From: Nyssa sinensis
Lineage: Eukaryota > Streptophyta > Magnoliopsida > Cornales > Nyssaceae
Direction of reading: 5' to 3'
DNA: 64,000 bases
NCBI GenBank assembly: GCA_008638375.1
Contig: CM018037.1
Coordinates: forward strand, 30,688,576-30,752,575
In this document: in pieces, positions 1 through 11,821 of the stretch
Layout of the letters: every line of letters begins with the position of its first letter
How positions within the stretch are numbered: position 1 is the first letter of the stretch
The notes under the pieces: generated by a model
Seen by the model: only the letters and a program-made list of their open reading frames with translations
Database searches by the model: none
What the model was told of the DNA's origin: nothing
Made by a program: the position numbers and the translations under genes

Positions 1-353
1 GTTCCTCTACTGAAGCCGAATACCGTGCCATGGCTGTAACAACCTGTGAACTTGTTTGGTTACAGCAACTTCTCCGTGATCTCGGCATCTCCCCTAAAGG
101 TCCCATGACGCTCTACTGTGACAATCAATCTGCTCTCTATATTGCTCGCAATCCTGTTTTCCATGAACGCACCAAGCATATAGAGATCGACTGTCACATT
201 GTCCGTGACAAACTACGCTTTGGTCTCCTCATCACCGCTCACTTACCTTCTTCTGAGCAACTTGCAGACATCTTCACCAAAGCTTTGGGACGTGATCCTT
301 TTCACCATCTTTTACGCAAGTTGGGCATTCTAGATCTCCATGCACCAACTTGA
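1..353 (+). mobile_element. Ty1/copia polyprotein, C-terminal RNase H fragment
   Basis: The window opens inside a copia-type pol gene. The frame starting at base 3 reads [10 protein letters not shown], then the copia RNase H signature ([10 protein letters not shown], then [10 protein letters not shown]), and ends with ADIFTKALG and the stop at 351-353. These are the usual last residues of plant copia polyproteins. The rest of the element lies to the left of the window, so intactness cannot be judged. The frame is open over what is visible, which suggests a fairly recent insertion. It is followed directly by a polypurine tract and an LTR, as expected for the 3' end of a copia element on the + strand. 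Confidence 0.95.
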
Positions 354-360
354 GGGGGAG
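353..360 (+). other. Polypurine tract of the copia element
   Basis: The purine run GAGGGGGAG sits between the pol stop codon and the LTR start. This is the standard position and sequence of the plus-strand primer in plant copia elements. It fixes the left LTR edge at about 361. Confidence 0.8.
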
Positions 361-604
361 TATTACAGGATTACAATCCCAAGATTCCAGCAATCAATAT
401 TCAACAAATCACAATATCCCAAGATACCAGCAATCAACATTCAGCAAATCACAATCCCATATTTTTAGCTATTTTATTTGTACAGCAAATCATTTTATTT
501 TCCCATGTGTAGAATTGCATATATATATATATATATATAGGTGTATAACACATCAATAAAAAAAGATAAGAATCCTTTTTCTCCCAAATATCAGTTTCTT
601 AACA
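361..604 (+). repeat. 3' LTR of the copia element
   Basis: A 244-bp LTR begins TATTACAGG just after the polypurine tract and ends CTTAACA at 604. The expected TGTTA...TAACA terminal inverted repeat is present, except that the first TG has become TA, a typical deamination change. The LTR carries an (AT)n TATA-like stretch near 521-538 and an AATAAA polyadenylation motif near 555. The 5' LTR is outside the window, so LTR divergence (insertion age) cannot be estimated. Confidence 0.8.
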
Positions 605-1500
605 TTGTATGCATCATTCTAAGGTCAAGAGAGGTTTGGGCTTCTACGATTTAAAAGTATTCAACATAGTTATGTTTGCCAAACAGTGGTTGAGATTGAT
701 TCATAATTCAAAATTCATTTTTATCTCATATGATGTGTCACGAGCTATAGCTATGTTTGTCAAATAGTGGTGGAGATTGATTCATAATTCAAAATTCTTT
801 GTTATCTCACATGGTGCATTGCAAGTATTTTCCTGGTAGGTCACTTTTTAATGCTAAGTTAGGCTTTTGCCCTTCTTATTCATGGCCAAACATCTTGGAA
901 GGTCGGCAATTTCACATGTGAGCTTAAGATATATGATGTTTTTTCTATCATAATATGAAAAAATAAATAATTATTTTTGTCTATTTTATTTAAAGTATTG
1001 TCTTTGGTAAGTCATCTCCATCCGGAGTCTTTGGTGGCTCAGCTTATAAATAAATAACAAAATTAATGGAGTATATAATTAATCGAATGTGTTTTCTACT
1101 CTTTTGAAACATAGAACATTATGAGCATGACCTTAAGTCGTTGTTGAATCTCTAACACACTAATTTGGCATTGTTCCAAGCATTGAAAGTTCATTGATGC
1201 TTACCACTTTAACTTCATATTTAACGATGGCTTATAGGCACTCCACGTCCCACATCAATCCTTCATTTTTTTCATTCATGATACCAAATAAGATTAAAGC
1301 TTTGTTCGGCTGGTATGTTCAGATGCCCTGCCAACCAAAACATCTTTTAAGTTGCACTGTTCACACTGGTTTAGGTTGTGCTTTTTGTAGTAATTCTTTA
1401 GAATCTTTAATTCATATTATGAAGGAATACAAGTTTGGGTATTGTCGCCCTTAAGGCTAAGATCCATTGCACATCCATTCATGAATTAGAAGATTTGGAT
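605..1500 (+). mobile_element. Decayed L1-type LINE, 3' part of the reverse-transcriptase ORF
   Basis: Conceptual translation on the + strand gives broken pieces typical of the C-terminal third of plant L1 ORF2: GLGFYDLKVFN followed by AKQWLRLIHN near 630-710, then KYFPGRSLFNAKLGF near 818-880, and a zf-RVT-like piece with CAFC and a weakened HI spacing near 1320-1430. Stops and frameshifts separate the pieces, and an internal tandem duplication of about 81 bp (672 versus 753) interrupts it. The copia element seems to have inserted in or beside this older LINE. The upstream reverse-transcriptase core is not visible. Confidence 0.7.
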
Positions 1501-2250
1501 TAAGATATTCACTAGGTGCTTGATAATAATCATTTCGGTGTCTCTTTGGGAAATGTAAAATGATATTATATCATCTGACGAAGATATTTCTTATTTGAAT
1601 ATAAGAAACGCAGATGTGAAAGTGTTTCGATAATTTTCATTACTTCTAATGTTTTTTGTCAAACAATTTTTCTAACGGCGTATCTCATGAATTAGCCAAA
1701 CATGCTTACGTTTTCTGATTTTATTATAGTTTTAGCCAAAGAATCAAACTTAATTTTTTTTTTGTAAGATTTCTCTAGTATGATATTCTATTTTTACCTT
1801 AAAAAATTGTTATCGCTTGTTATTTCGAAGGAAAGTTCTTAACTTTTTTTTAATTAAGTAATTAATTATGCTAAATTTTTTAAGTAACACCTAAATAAGT
1901 TTAGAAACACATCGTTGAAATATTAGAGTAACTGGTTTGTCCTTCAATTTCAGCAAGTAAACTTTAATTACAAGAGACTACTGTTGTGTAATTTTCTGTT
2001 TTTTTTATAATGTTATAATTATTTGTTGTTTTGTAATACTATTATAATTTTTTTTTATTTCATAAAAATACTATAATTGTATTATTTATTATTCAGTTAA
2101 TTATAATACACGAATTATAATATTTTATCACTTTCATAATTTTTTTGTTCCTTTTGTTATAAAAGTAGCAATACAGAAGGGTTATGAAATAAAATAAAAT
2201 AATTAAATTTAATGAGGATATTTATATTATAACTTTTTGTATAATACAAA

Positions 2251-2288
<38 letters not shown>

Positions 2289-2785
2289 TTGAGCATTGTC
2301 ATTTGATCTCACTAAAGTTGCATGAAAATGACAGTAGGTGCTATGATTGACTTTTTACTGTCCTTGCTTATTTGTAAATTTTTTTTTTCACTCATTTGCT
2401 CAATAAAATTATTATCTTCGAAATAAAAGTCAATTGGTTTCAGTAGTATTTAATATTAAAAATTGAAATTTTATTTGGGGTGACACACCTCGTTATTGTA
2501 TAAAATAAATTAATATTTATGTCACTTTGTAATTTAAAAATTATTTGAAAAAAATACAATTAATAATATGAATTTTTTGAGTTAAAAATTTGATATATTT
2601 TTAGAAGTATATAAGTTTTCATAATAAAATCATTTGGTATAATTAAAAAATTTTAAAAAATGAAATTATTTATAATATTCAAAATTCAAATATGATCGGG
2701 AAATTTTTAAATATTCGAATAGAATTGAGATTTAAGTTAAAAAGATGTTGAAAAATTTGAAGAATTATTCATTATTTCAATGTAA
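1500..2785. other. A/T-rich intergenic sequence, no gene seen
   Basis: No credible coding frame on either strand. The stretch is very A/T-rich with many T and A homopolymers and an (AT)n microsatellite at about 2257-2283. It separates the LINE remnant from the APC1 promoter. Confidence 0.7.
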
Positions 2786-2789
2786 CGGT

Positions 2790-2982
2790 CTTGATCTAAG
2801 GAGGACGCACTCATCTCAATGACGCCAAGAAACACTAGGGACTAGGGTTTTCACCCTGTCTTCCTTGTTCACTTGAACAGAAAAAAGGCGGGAGAGACGT
2901 AGTTCAACTCAGAAACTATATCATAATCTCGGTTTCATCTCTTCTTCACTCAATCCATTCGCTCAACCATTCAATTCACAGC
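2790..2982 (+). promoter_or_regulatory. APC1 proximal promoter and 5' UTR
   Basis: Base composition shifts sharply from A/T-rich to balanced here, as at the start of a plant gene. A telo-box type motif (CTAGGGTTT, reverse of AAACCCTAG) lies at 2842-2850. A GGCGGGAG motif at 2887-2894 is one base away from an E2F site. Both motif types are common in plant housekeeping and cell-cycle promoters, which fits an APC/C subunit. No convincing TATA box was seen. The transcription start is not defined; a pyrimidine-rich leader precedes the ATG at 2983. Confidence 0.5.
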
Positions 2983-5900
2983 ATGTCTGTCGGGGTTCGC
3001 CAACTCACGGTGCTCGGCGAATTTAAGCCCTTCGGCTTAGTCGCAGAAGCTGTCGACGGAAAGCCCACTGAGAATGTCACGGACAAGTACGATTACTTCC
3101 TCTTCGATCCCGAAGTCGCTAGACAGAGAGACGAAGCGGACGAATGCGATGCTTCATCTTCTAGCGATCGGAGTGATCACGAGCTCTTTATTAGAGGGAA
3201 TCGGTAATTTCATCACTAAATTTAAATTTCATTTAATCTTGAAATTTCAGTAACTGAAACTCAATACCCGGTAGTGATATTCAAGATTTTAAATTTTGTG
3301 GCCAATGGAACTATAAGAAATGTGATTGATTAGTTGGCATAAACAAATTGACATGCTACTGCCTTTTTATTCTGAATTTTATTTTTATGTAAATTGAATG
3401 TTAATTTATGCGGAGTTCAATTGCGGTAAGTGATGCTAAGAAAACGTGGCTAATTGTTAATTTTTTGTGTCTCCATTATCAATCCTCAACATTCCTGAAA
3501 AAAGAATGAGTTTTCAAATAATGTAGTTTATTGTGTATTCATTTTGAAATTTCATCTTCACTTCTAACTCATGATTCACAAATTTCACATTTCCTTTTTA
3601 CTTGTTTCGTTTCTTTTTCTTCAATTTTCTTATTAAATGTTGTTTCTTGATTATATGTTTGAGACATTTCTTTGACTCATATGTTACAGGATAATATGGA
3701 CAATAGGTTCCCGAGTGTATAAGAGATTCACCTTACCCTGCTCAGTCATCATGGTAATGTTTATGGCGCTGAAGTAATCCAGTTTCTATTTGTTTCTTGT
3801 ATGCTACAACCTGGTGATAGCTATTATGCACTGATGATATTTCTGCTTCATAAACATCATCACTTCTTATAGAATATTATCTGTTACTTGGTAAGACAAT
3901 ACTAAATTGTACTGCTGCGGGGTTCAGTAGCTGGTGGTTTTTTTTCCCCCTTTATATCTTATAGATAATTTACAGTCAAATGTGTGGACTGTCCATTTCC
4001 TATTATTTTATAACAAATGTAATGGTAAAAAACACCTGAGCAAATTGGAGAGAAACATTGAAGCTGGTTTCATTAATATTCCTTCTGGCACCAATCGTTA
4101 GTTTGGAAGTCAACAATGGTGCAGTTTCTGCATGGAATAGATGTATTTCTTACTTCATGGTTGCATGGATAATTTGATCCATCTAGCTGGTCTTGTTGGG
4201 GGGGGGGGGGGGCAGTGGCAGGTTTGGAGGTGGGAGCGGGGCTGTGATTCTTTCAATGGTTCATTATATTGGGAAAGTGTGAATATGTCATTGAATTTAT
4301 TTATAGGGAAAGTTATTATTTTACAGTAAACCAAAACATTAATGAAAAAAAATCGTTTAATTGATATCTAAATCAAAATTATTAATGAAAATGAGTGGTT
4401 ATTTTAATTTTCAGAGGAATATCTAGATAATAGCTCTTTCTTTAACGATTGACCAAGAAAGTATATAATTACTTTCAAAGAACTCGATATACTAGTTTTG
4501 CAGAAGAAATGCCTTTTCTAATTCTCATATACTAAAACTAGTTCACAAATGATGTCATCTGAGTTTCTTCATAACTTGTACTTTAGTCAAGTTAGTTTGA
4601 AGTTATGTCATGATATACTCGAGCTTTGGTCAAAGAGAAGCATGTATACACAAGGTTCTAAGAAAGTACTACCAATTAAGTTACAAGGCAGGGGCATTAC
4701 CTCCTAATACTATAGAAGATTTTCACGAGCAGTCACCTATAATAGCAGGCTTTTTTTCAAGTACAAAGGAGCCTTAAGTTGATTTGTTTCTTTTATATAT
4801 AATTTATTGCATTAATCCTCTTTCTACCCATCATTAAGGCGAGTGTTTCCATGCATGCCGTTGAGACATTAACCCATCCAGCTTGATTTTAGTTCATTGC
4901 TTCTTTTCAATATCATTTTCTTGTCTCTAGTCAATTAATATGGCTATTTATGTGATAATTATAAGCCTGCATTTCCTTTTCTGGCATCTTTGCTGATTAG
5001 GAAGAAGATGCTGACAAGGTAGTGTTGTTAGGACTACATGAAAGAGTTATATATCCTGACCAAAAAAATAGAAAAAAAAGAAAGAGTTGTATCCTGACCA
5101 ACTAGTTTCCTGAAGGTGCTTTGAGTTTTTTCATGCAAGGTGGATGAGGTTGCTTTTATTTTATTTTACTTCACCTGATAGAAAATTTAATTACCAAGAA
5201 GAAAATGGAGGCAGAATGGCAAATTCTCTGTTGCTTTATAGTAGTATTTATATTGCCTTACATATGATGCGTTTGCAATTTAGATCAACCCTTCTGAACC
5301 TCATATTTTGTAAAATTAATTCGATTCTATTAATTTAGTTTTATAATTTAATTCTATTTGGAAAGTTTAAGAATCGTCTATGTATCCTGTTATCCCTTAT
5401 GTGTGTGTTTATTGCTTCATTGATTCTCATTAAAAAATTAGACTCATTTTGTTTTCTCCATCAATGCATCCATCTAATATTACATCTTATTTCAATTTTT
5501 TTGGTCCATTTTACTGAGGTGAATTTATTTGATAAATATTTCAATTCAAATTCTAGGCGTGCTGGTGTCGTATGGGTGATATGTCTGAAGGTCTGCTTTG
5601 TGTCCTACAAACTGATAGTGTGACAATCTACAACACATCAGGTGAGTGCATCTGGACATATTTCATGATAGTTTATTGTTTGTACTTCTATTTGTTTGCC
5701 TCTTTTTTTTTATTATTGTAAATTGTATTCTATGCTATATTTTTGACATTCAATATATCATAATTGTTAATTGTTTTTTCCTTTTTCTATTTAGTTAATT
5801 GTTTATCCTAATATCTTTTTTACCATTCTTCCCCTGACCTAAACTACATATTTTTCTTTCATTTTTGAATTTGGTTCTCTTTTAAGCTTCTCTACTGTAA

Positions 5901-8900
5901 CTACTAATCATCGTGTCAGCATCAATAGAGAACGGGTCTTCTGGTGGATGGGTAGTTCAAGTATACCATAAATCATTTAGAAGTAATGATAAATCTTTTG
6001 AATTTAAATTAAAATCTTTGAGCAGTGAAGAAAGTTTGAAGAAAAGAACATGGGCACATTTGAGTTAAAAAAACTCACACAATCAGGTTCTTCTTTTGCT
6101 TAATTAGTTATTACCTGTAGTGTTTTTTATTTTATTTTTGTCGTCTTTTCTTCTTTTCCTTTTTTGGATGCTAACATGTTAAGATCAGGTACAATATCTG
6201 AATTTGGACAGATTAGCCAGACTTTAAATGCTTGGCATTGCTAAAGCCCTTCTTTTTTGGCTAATGATTCTCATTTTATATGTTAATGTTAAATCCTTGC
6301 ATCGTTTTTCAAAATGATACTTGGATGCTTTTCCCTACAGGTGAAGTAGTATCTATTCCTCTTCCTTGTACCATCACATCAATATGGCCTCTTCCATTTG
6401 GTTTACTCCTGCAACAGGCAACTGAAGGGAACTCACAAACATATGTTCCTTTTTCGTCTTCAAGCCCTTTATTAAATGCACGTGATATATCACGTCCAAA
6501 AAGAGAAATCGGACACAGTCCTCAACATAATTTCACTCTAATGAATGCATCTGATCATATTATTAAAGGAGATGGAGCTTCAATATCCTCACATCTGATT
6601 TTGAAAGATCCACTAGAAGAACCCCAGGTATGCATGTAGTTTCCCTTTGATGATTCAAGAGTTTGCACAATATTGCACTTATCTTTGTGTTTCTTCATGG
6701 CTGCCTATTGTCACGTACATGAGTTACCTCCTCTTTGGTGCTCGTGAATGAAATTATTACCTATTAGAAAAAGAAAAAAAAGATTGTGTTCTAATTTCTG
6801 AACTCATTTATTTTGCAGTTTTCTGTTAAGGTAGTCTGGCTTTATGTTTTCCTTAAATTGATTTTTTTTTTAAATGACGTTCTTAGTCTACTTATGTCGA
6901 GGAAAGGGGAAAATTGAACATAATGAAGGAGTTTGATGAAAGAACGATCTGGACTAGTGATCGTATTCCTCTAATGGCATCATATAACAAAGGTTTCTCC
7001 TAGATATCTCTCAATGTGTCAGTCCCCCCCCCCAGGGGGTGGAAAAAAAGGAACTATTTTCTTCTCATATTCTTTATATACAACTTTATTTGCAGGAAAG
7101 ATGCAACACTCCTTGTGGGTTGCAGAAGCCATCAACTCTAACCTTGAAGTCGCACATTCTAAATTATGTGATGTAGTTCCTGCTGGGGTGTTACCAAAGC
7201 AGTTCTCCTTCAGAAGGATTTGGCAGGGGAAGGGTGCACACACAGCTGCTAGCAAGGTGCCAGATTTAGTATTGACACCTTCAGCTTTCCTTGGTTGAAT
7301 GATTGGATATGAATGTTCACTATGTCAATCATGTGATTATCTTTTCAACTTGCCATTTATATCTTACTGTTTTTATCTTAGCATATGATTTTGCGGATCA
7401 TGCATAAATGAAGATGTGATTTCTGTAAAAATTCAAAAATTAGCATTGTTTTTGAAAAGTCAAAATGTCATTTGTCTAAACTCAACTTGACAAAGCTTTA
7501 AATCTTGGCCATGAGTTGAGATTTCCGGTGTTCTTGAGTTAGAGTTGAGCTACACATTGAAAATGCTACAAGGACTCAAGATGGCCAAATAGAATGAGGA
7601 TTTTGGTGGTAGTGAAAGTCACAAGCCCTATATCTATGGAGGATATGGCCCTATATAAAACTGAAAGGTGAAATAGGTTGTGTAGGCAACATTAAGTACT
7701 AGTGACTTAAGGATTTCTTGAAATGAATTCAATTGGGTGTTAAATTTAATATTTTAATTGTAGGCTTTGCATGAAAGATCACTTCGGTGGACTCAAGTGG
7801 TTTATCTTTTATTTTTCAAGTGGTGTCGCTTGCATTGGTGCTACAGCAGGGGTATTGCTACATGATCTTTTAGTGGAGTTTAATGACCCCACTCAAATCT
7901 TGAAAGGTTTTTAGGTCTATTTAATATATAAAAAGTGTTGAAATTGATGATTGACTCCACTTAATTTAATTATTTGAGTTTGAGATATTAAAGTTGGTGT
8001 CAACTTTTAATATTAAAAAGTGATGAGAAAACTATAAAAAAAAAGTTTAACAACTAAGAAATTAAAGTTAAAAACAATTCTAAAAGTACAATAAAAGAGT
8101 TATGCTTCCTATGAAATCAATCACTTGATTTAAATTTGATTTGTATTGATCCAATTTTGTTGCTACTAGTACTTGTTAGTTTAGGTGGTATTTCCTACTT
8201 CGTCTTAGAGAAGGTGTAAGATTTAGGTCCTAGTAGGGGGACATGGAAGTTTATCGGTAAGGGGAAGGTGACTTTTAGTGAGTAGCCCACACTGTTGGGA
8301 AAAAAGTTTTTAGTCTGGAATTTCATTTTTAATGTTTATTATGACTAGTTCTTTTGTTATGTTGAATTTAAATTAAGTATCAGGGTTTACTCATTTGAAA
8401 ATATTATTATTTTTTCAATGAAAATATTATTATTTTTTCAATAAAAATATAATGCTTGATTGAAAATATGCATCTATTGGTTATGTAATTTTCGAATGCA
8501 GTTTTTCATTTTTTTTTTTTTGTGTTTTGTGAAATACTTGGATGAAATAAAAATAAAATATTAATTAATTGTTAATTGACCACACTCGAGGAAATTCCTG
8601 CCTTTGCCGTTGTGGTACACAGTGGGACACCTTTTTTGGGATAACCTTAGGGTTTGCTTAGTAGGTATATGTCGTGCAAATTATTTTCTTTTGATTGTAT
8701 CATCTATATATATATCTGCAAATTGGGCTTGTAAAATCAATCAAGTAGCTTGTCTCCATAGGGATTGCAATGGGATGGATATGGTTGCGCATGCGCAAAA
8801 ACAAAAAAAAAGTAAAGAAAGAAGAAAAAGACTTTGCCTCATCCATATGGGAGCAACGCTCATAACATACCTGTCTTAAATGCTTGATTGGTTACCCCAT

Positions 8901-11790
8901 TGTGTCCCATCTCTGATTATGATACATCGAGTGCCGTGTAGTGCCCTTCATCATGTCTCGCTTTTCAAAGCCCTAGATTTGAAAGAAATCCCACTCCAAT
9001 TTAAAATTTTCTAAAATCAACTCAAGTAGCTCAAACAAATTTTAAATTACTGTATAAATAATAGTGAAACCCAGGAGACATTCAAAGAACATTTGGATTA
9101 CTTGATTGAACTTATGGAAATATTAAGCATTGAAGAATACACAATCATCTCGACAATAGTAAGGAAGAAATTTGAAGATGATTGTAGCTAGAAGGGGTGA
9201 TGATGGTGACCTCTGGGGGTGAGAACAAGCTCTTGTGGCAATGAATTGTCTTTGGCTGAGAGAAACATGGTGGTGGAGAGGGAAAATGTGAAAGAGGCTT
9301 GGGTCTTAGAAAGGAAAATGGAGAAAGAGGGTTGAGAAGTGTAAAAAGTTTGTTTATATTAGTAATACGTATACAAGTATTATTTATTTATTTATTTTTG
9401 GTGTTGGTGTTTGGGGTGGGGGGGGGGGGGGGGGGAGGTATTGTGATTTCTCCCTAAACCAAACCCTTCCCTGAACTGGAGTAGGTTTTGCACTCTCTAA
9501 AACCCCCAAACCCAGTACCTTGGTTAAGCCCACTTGGGCCAGGTGGTGCTAGGTTAGCCATCTATTGGTTACATTGTATCCAGAGCCCCACACGGCCCCT
9601 TTGCAAGCAGGTTTGGAATTTACGATATTGGGGTCAAGGCAACAATTTCTAACTTGATTTGGGCTTGCTGTGTGTTCGGTTATGGTATCTTTGGTTGTTT
9701 TGGTATTTATAAGTACTATTTATACACCTTTTTTTTTTGCCTAAATAGACTTGTATGGTTGAGTTGGTTGGGTATTGCTTACTCTGTCCCTTATTGGATG
9801 AAATTCGGGATATATATCTTTAATTTGGTTATGCATGGGTTTGGAAAATGTCATCCTAGGATGGATTTTTAGGATGGGGCTGCCTTTATGTGGGCTGGTG
9901 GAGTTTGTAGTTGCCCTGTTCCATCCCCTTGACATCTTTAATTTGGTTACGGATGGGATTGGAAAATTGAACCTAAGATGGAATTTAGGTGGGTCACGAT
10001 GGGGCTATCTTTATGTGGGCTGGTCGAGTTTTGGGGTTGCCCTGTCCCAGACCCATCTGCTGGCGTCCTAGACCTTCCATGCTGCACAGCTATGTTTTTC
10101 TCTTCTCTACAGCAGGCATTCAACATTTAGTGTACCTGATTGATCTTAGCATGATTGTACTACTTTCTTTTGAGCATCTGATGTTGAAATGTTCAGATTG
10201 CCCTCGAATGATTTTACCAGGTTTTTCTAGCGACTGATGATGATGCAGCACCTATTATTTGTTTTCTTCTCCAAGAACAAAAAAAGTTGTTGGCTGTGAG
10301 GCTTCAAAGTGTAGAAATAAATAATGAAATTCTATTTGATATTAAACCTGACATGAGCTGGAGTATACCTGCTATTGCAGCTGCACCTGTGATCGTAACT
10401 CGACCAAGGTAGATTTTCATTGATTATTTTGTTTTAATCTTCAATAATTGTTTAATAATTTTGTTGACACTCCTTTTCTTCCACCTTTTCTAATTCAGAG
10501 TTAAAATGGGACCGCTGCCATTTGGAGACATCATTGTTCTGGCTTCAGAAAACACCCTTCTTCTTTATGTATGTTGTTTATATTAGTGGCTTATAGTTAT
10601 TAATTATCACTTATCAACCATTCATAGTTTTGTTTGAATGTTTAATTGAGCCTAAATGAAGTTTTTTGGCCTGAACATAATTTTGCAGTCACTGTTCCCC
10701 TGCCTCTGACTATTGGCGTTTATGTTTGAATAGGTTAAACAGTCAGATTTGGTACTAATATCACTATAAACATATAATCTTCCTTAATTTTAAATATGTA
10801 ATATGCTTTATGGTTATTTTTTATATACAGATATATTTTTTTGTGTGTTGGGGGGGGGGGGCACTTTTAAGTGCCTTTCTGTTATAACTAATCAATGTTT
10901 ATATATTAGCCTATTAATTAACAATTTTGATTTTGTTAATGAAGCAAAAGCATTTAAATGTTTCCTAAATTTCTTTTTTGTTGGTTTGTTCTCTTGCATA
11001 AGCTATGTTCAAGCATTGGATGATAGGAGGTTGTTTCTATGCCACATATATGTGTGAGGTTTTTGCTTTTACTTCTTGATAAGATATCAAATAGGCATGG
11101 GGAGCCTTTACAAGGAAAAAAAAGAGAGAAAATCAAAAGACCACGGACCATGATAAACAATCGACTTACACAAAAATGTGGGTCTCTTAAAAGATGCCTA
11201 TATTGCAGCCCCACTTCGGTTGGACATCTTTTTTCTTTTTCTTTTTTGATTTTTTTTATAGGTAATACACACATCTTGTCTCCCTTTGGGAGATATGACT
11301 CAAGCTAACAACTGGTGGTCCATTTTGGTTGGAAAACCCACTTCATAAATCCTAATTGGTCATCTTGGGAACCAGTAGAACTCATCCACCATGTTTCTGC
11401 AAATGTTATTGATCTCTCAAATGTAGTAAATGAATCAGCATGTAGTGGACTGCCTTGATTTTCCTGCCAAATTTCTAGAGTTGAAGTGCTGCCAAAAATG
11501 GGGGAAAAAAAGAAGAGAAGGCCAGAGCTAAGTTGCCTTCTACCAACGCTATAAAAATCATAGGATTTGATTCCTTGTATACTCCAAACTATTTTGAGGG
11601 ACTTGGCTTTTCGTGCATCACTTTATCCAGTGAGTTTGGAGAAAGCAAACAGTTGAGAGCACCGAAATTCCCTACTACACCAATCCCCATATGACCCATT
11701 CAAAATTTCCAGTTTTAGTATTTTTCCTTTGTGGATGCACAGATACCTTTGCAAATAGAAAAAGTAATCCTAAACATAGTGTTTCTAGTA

Positions 11791-11821
<31 letters not shown>

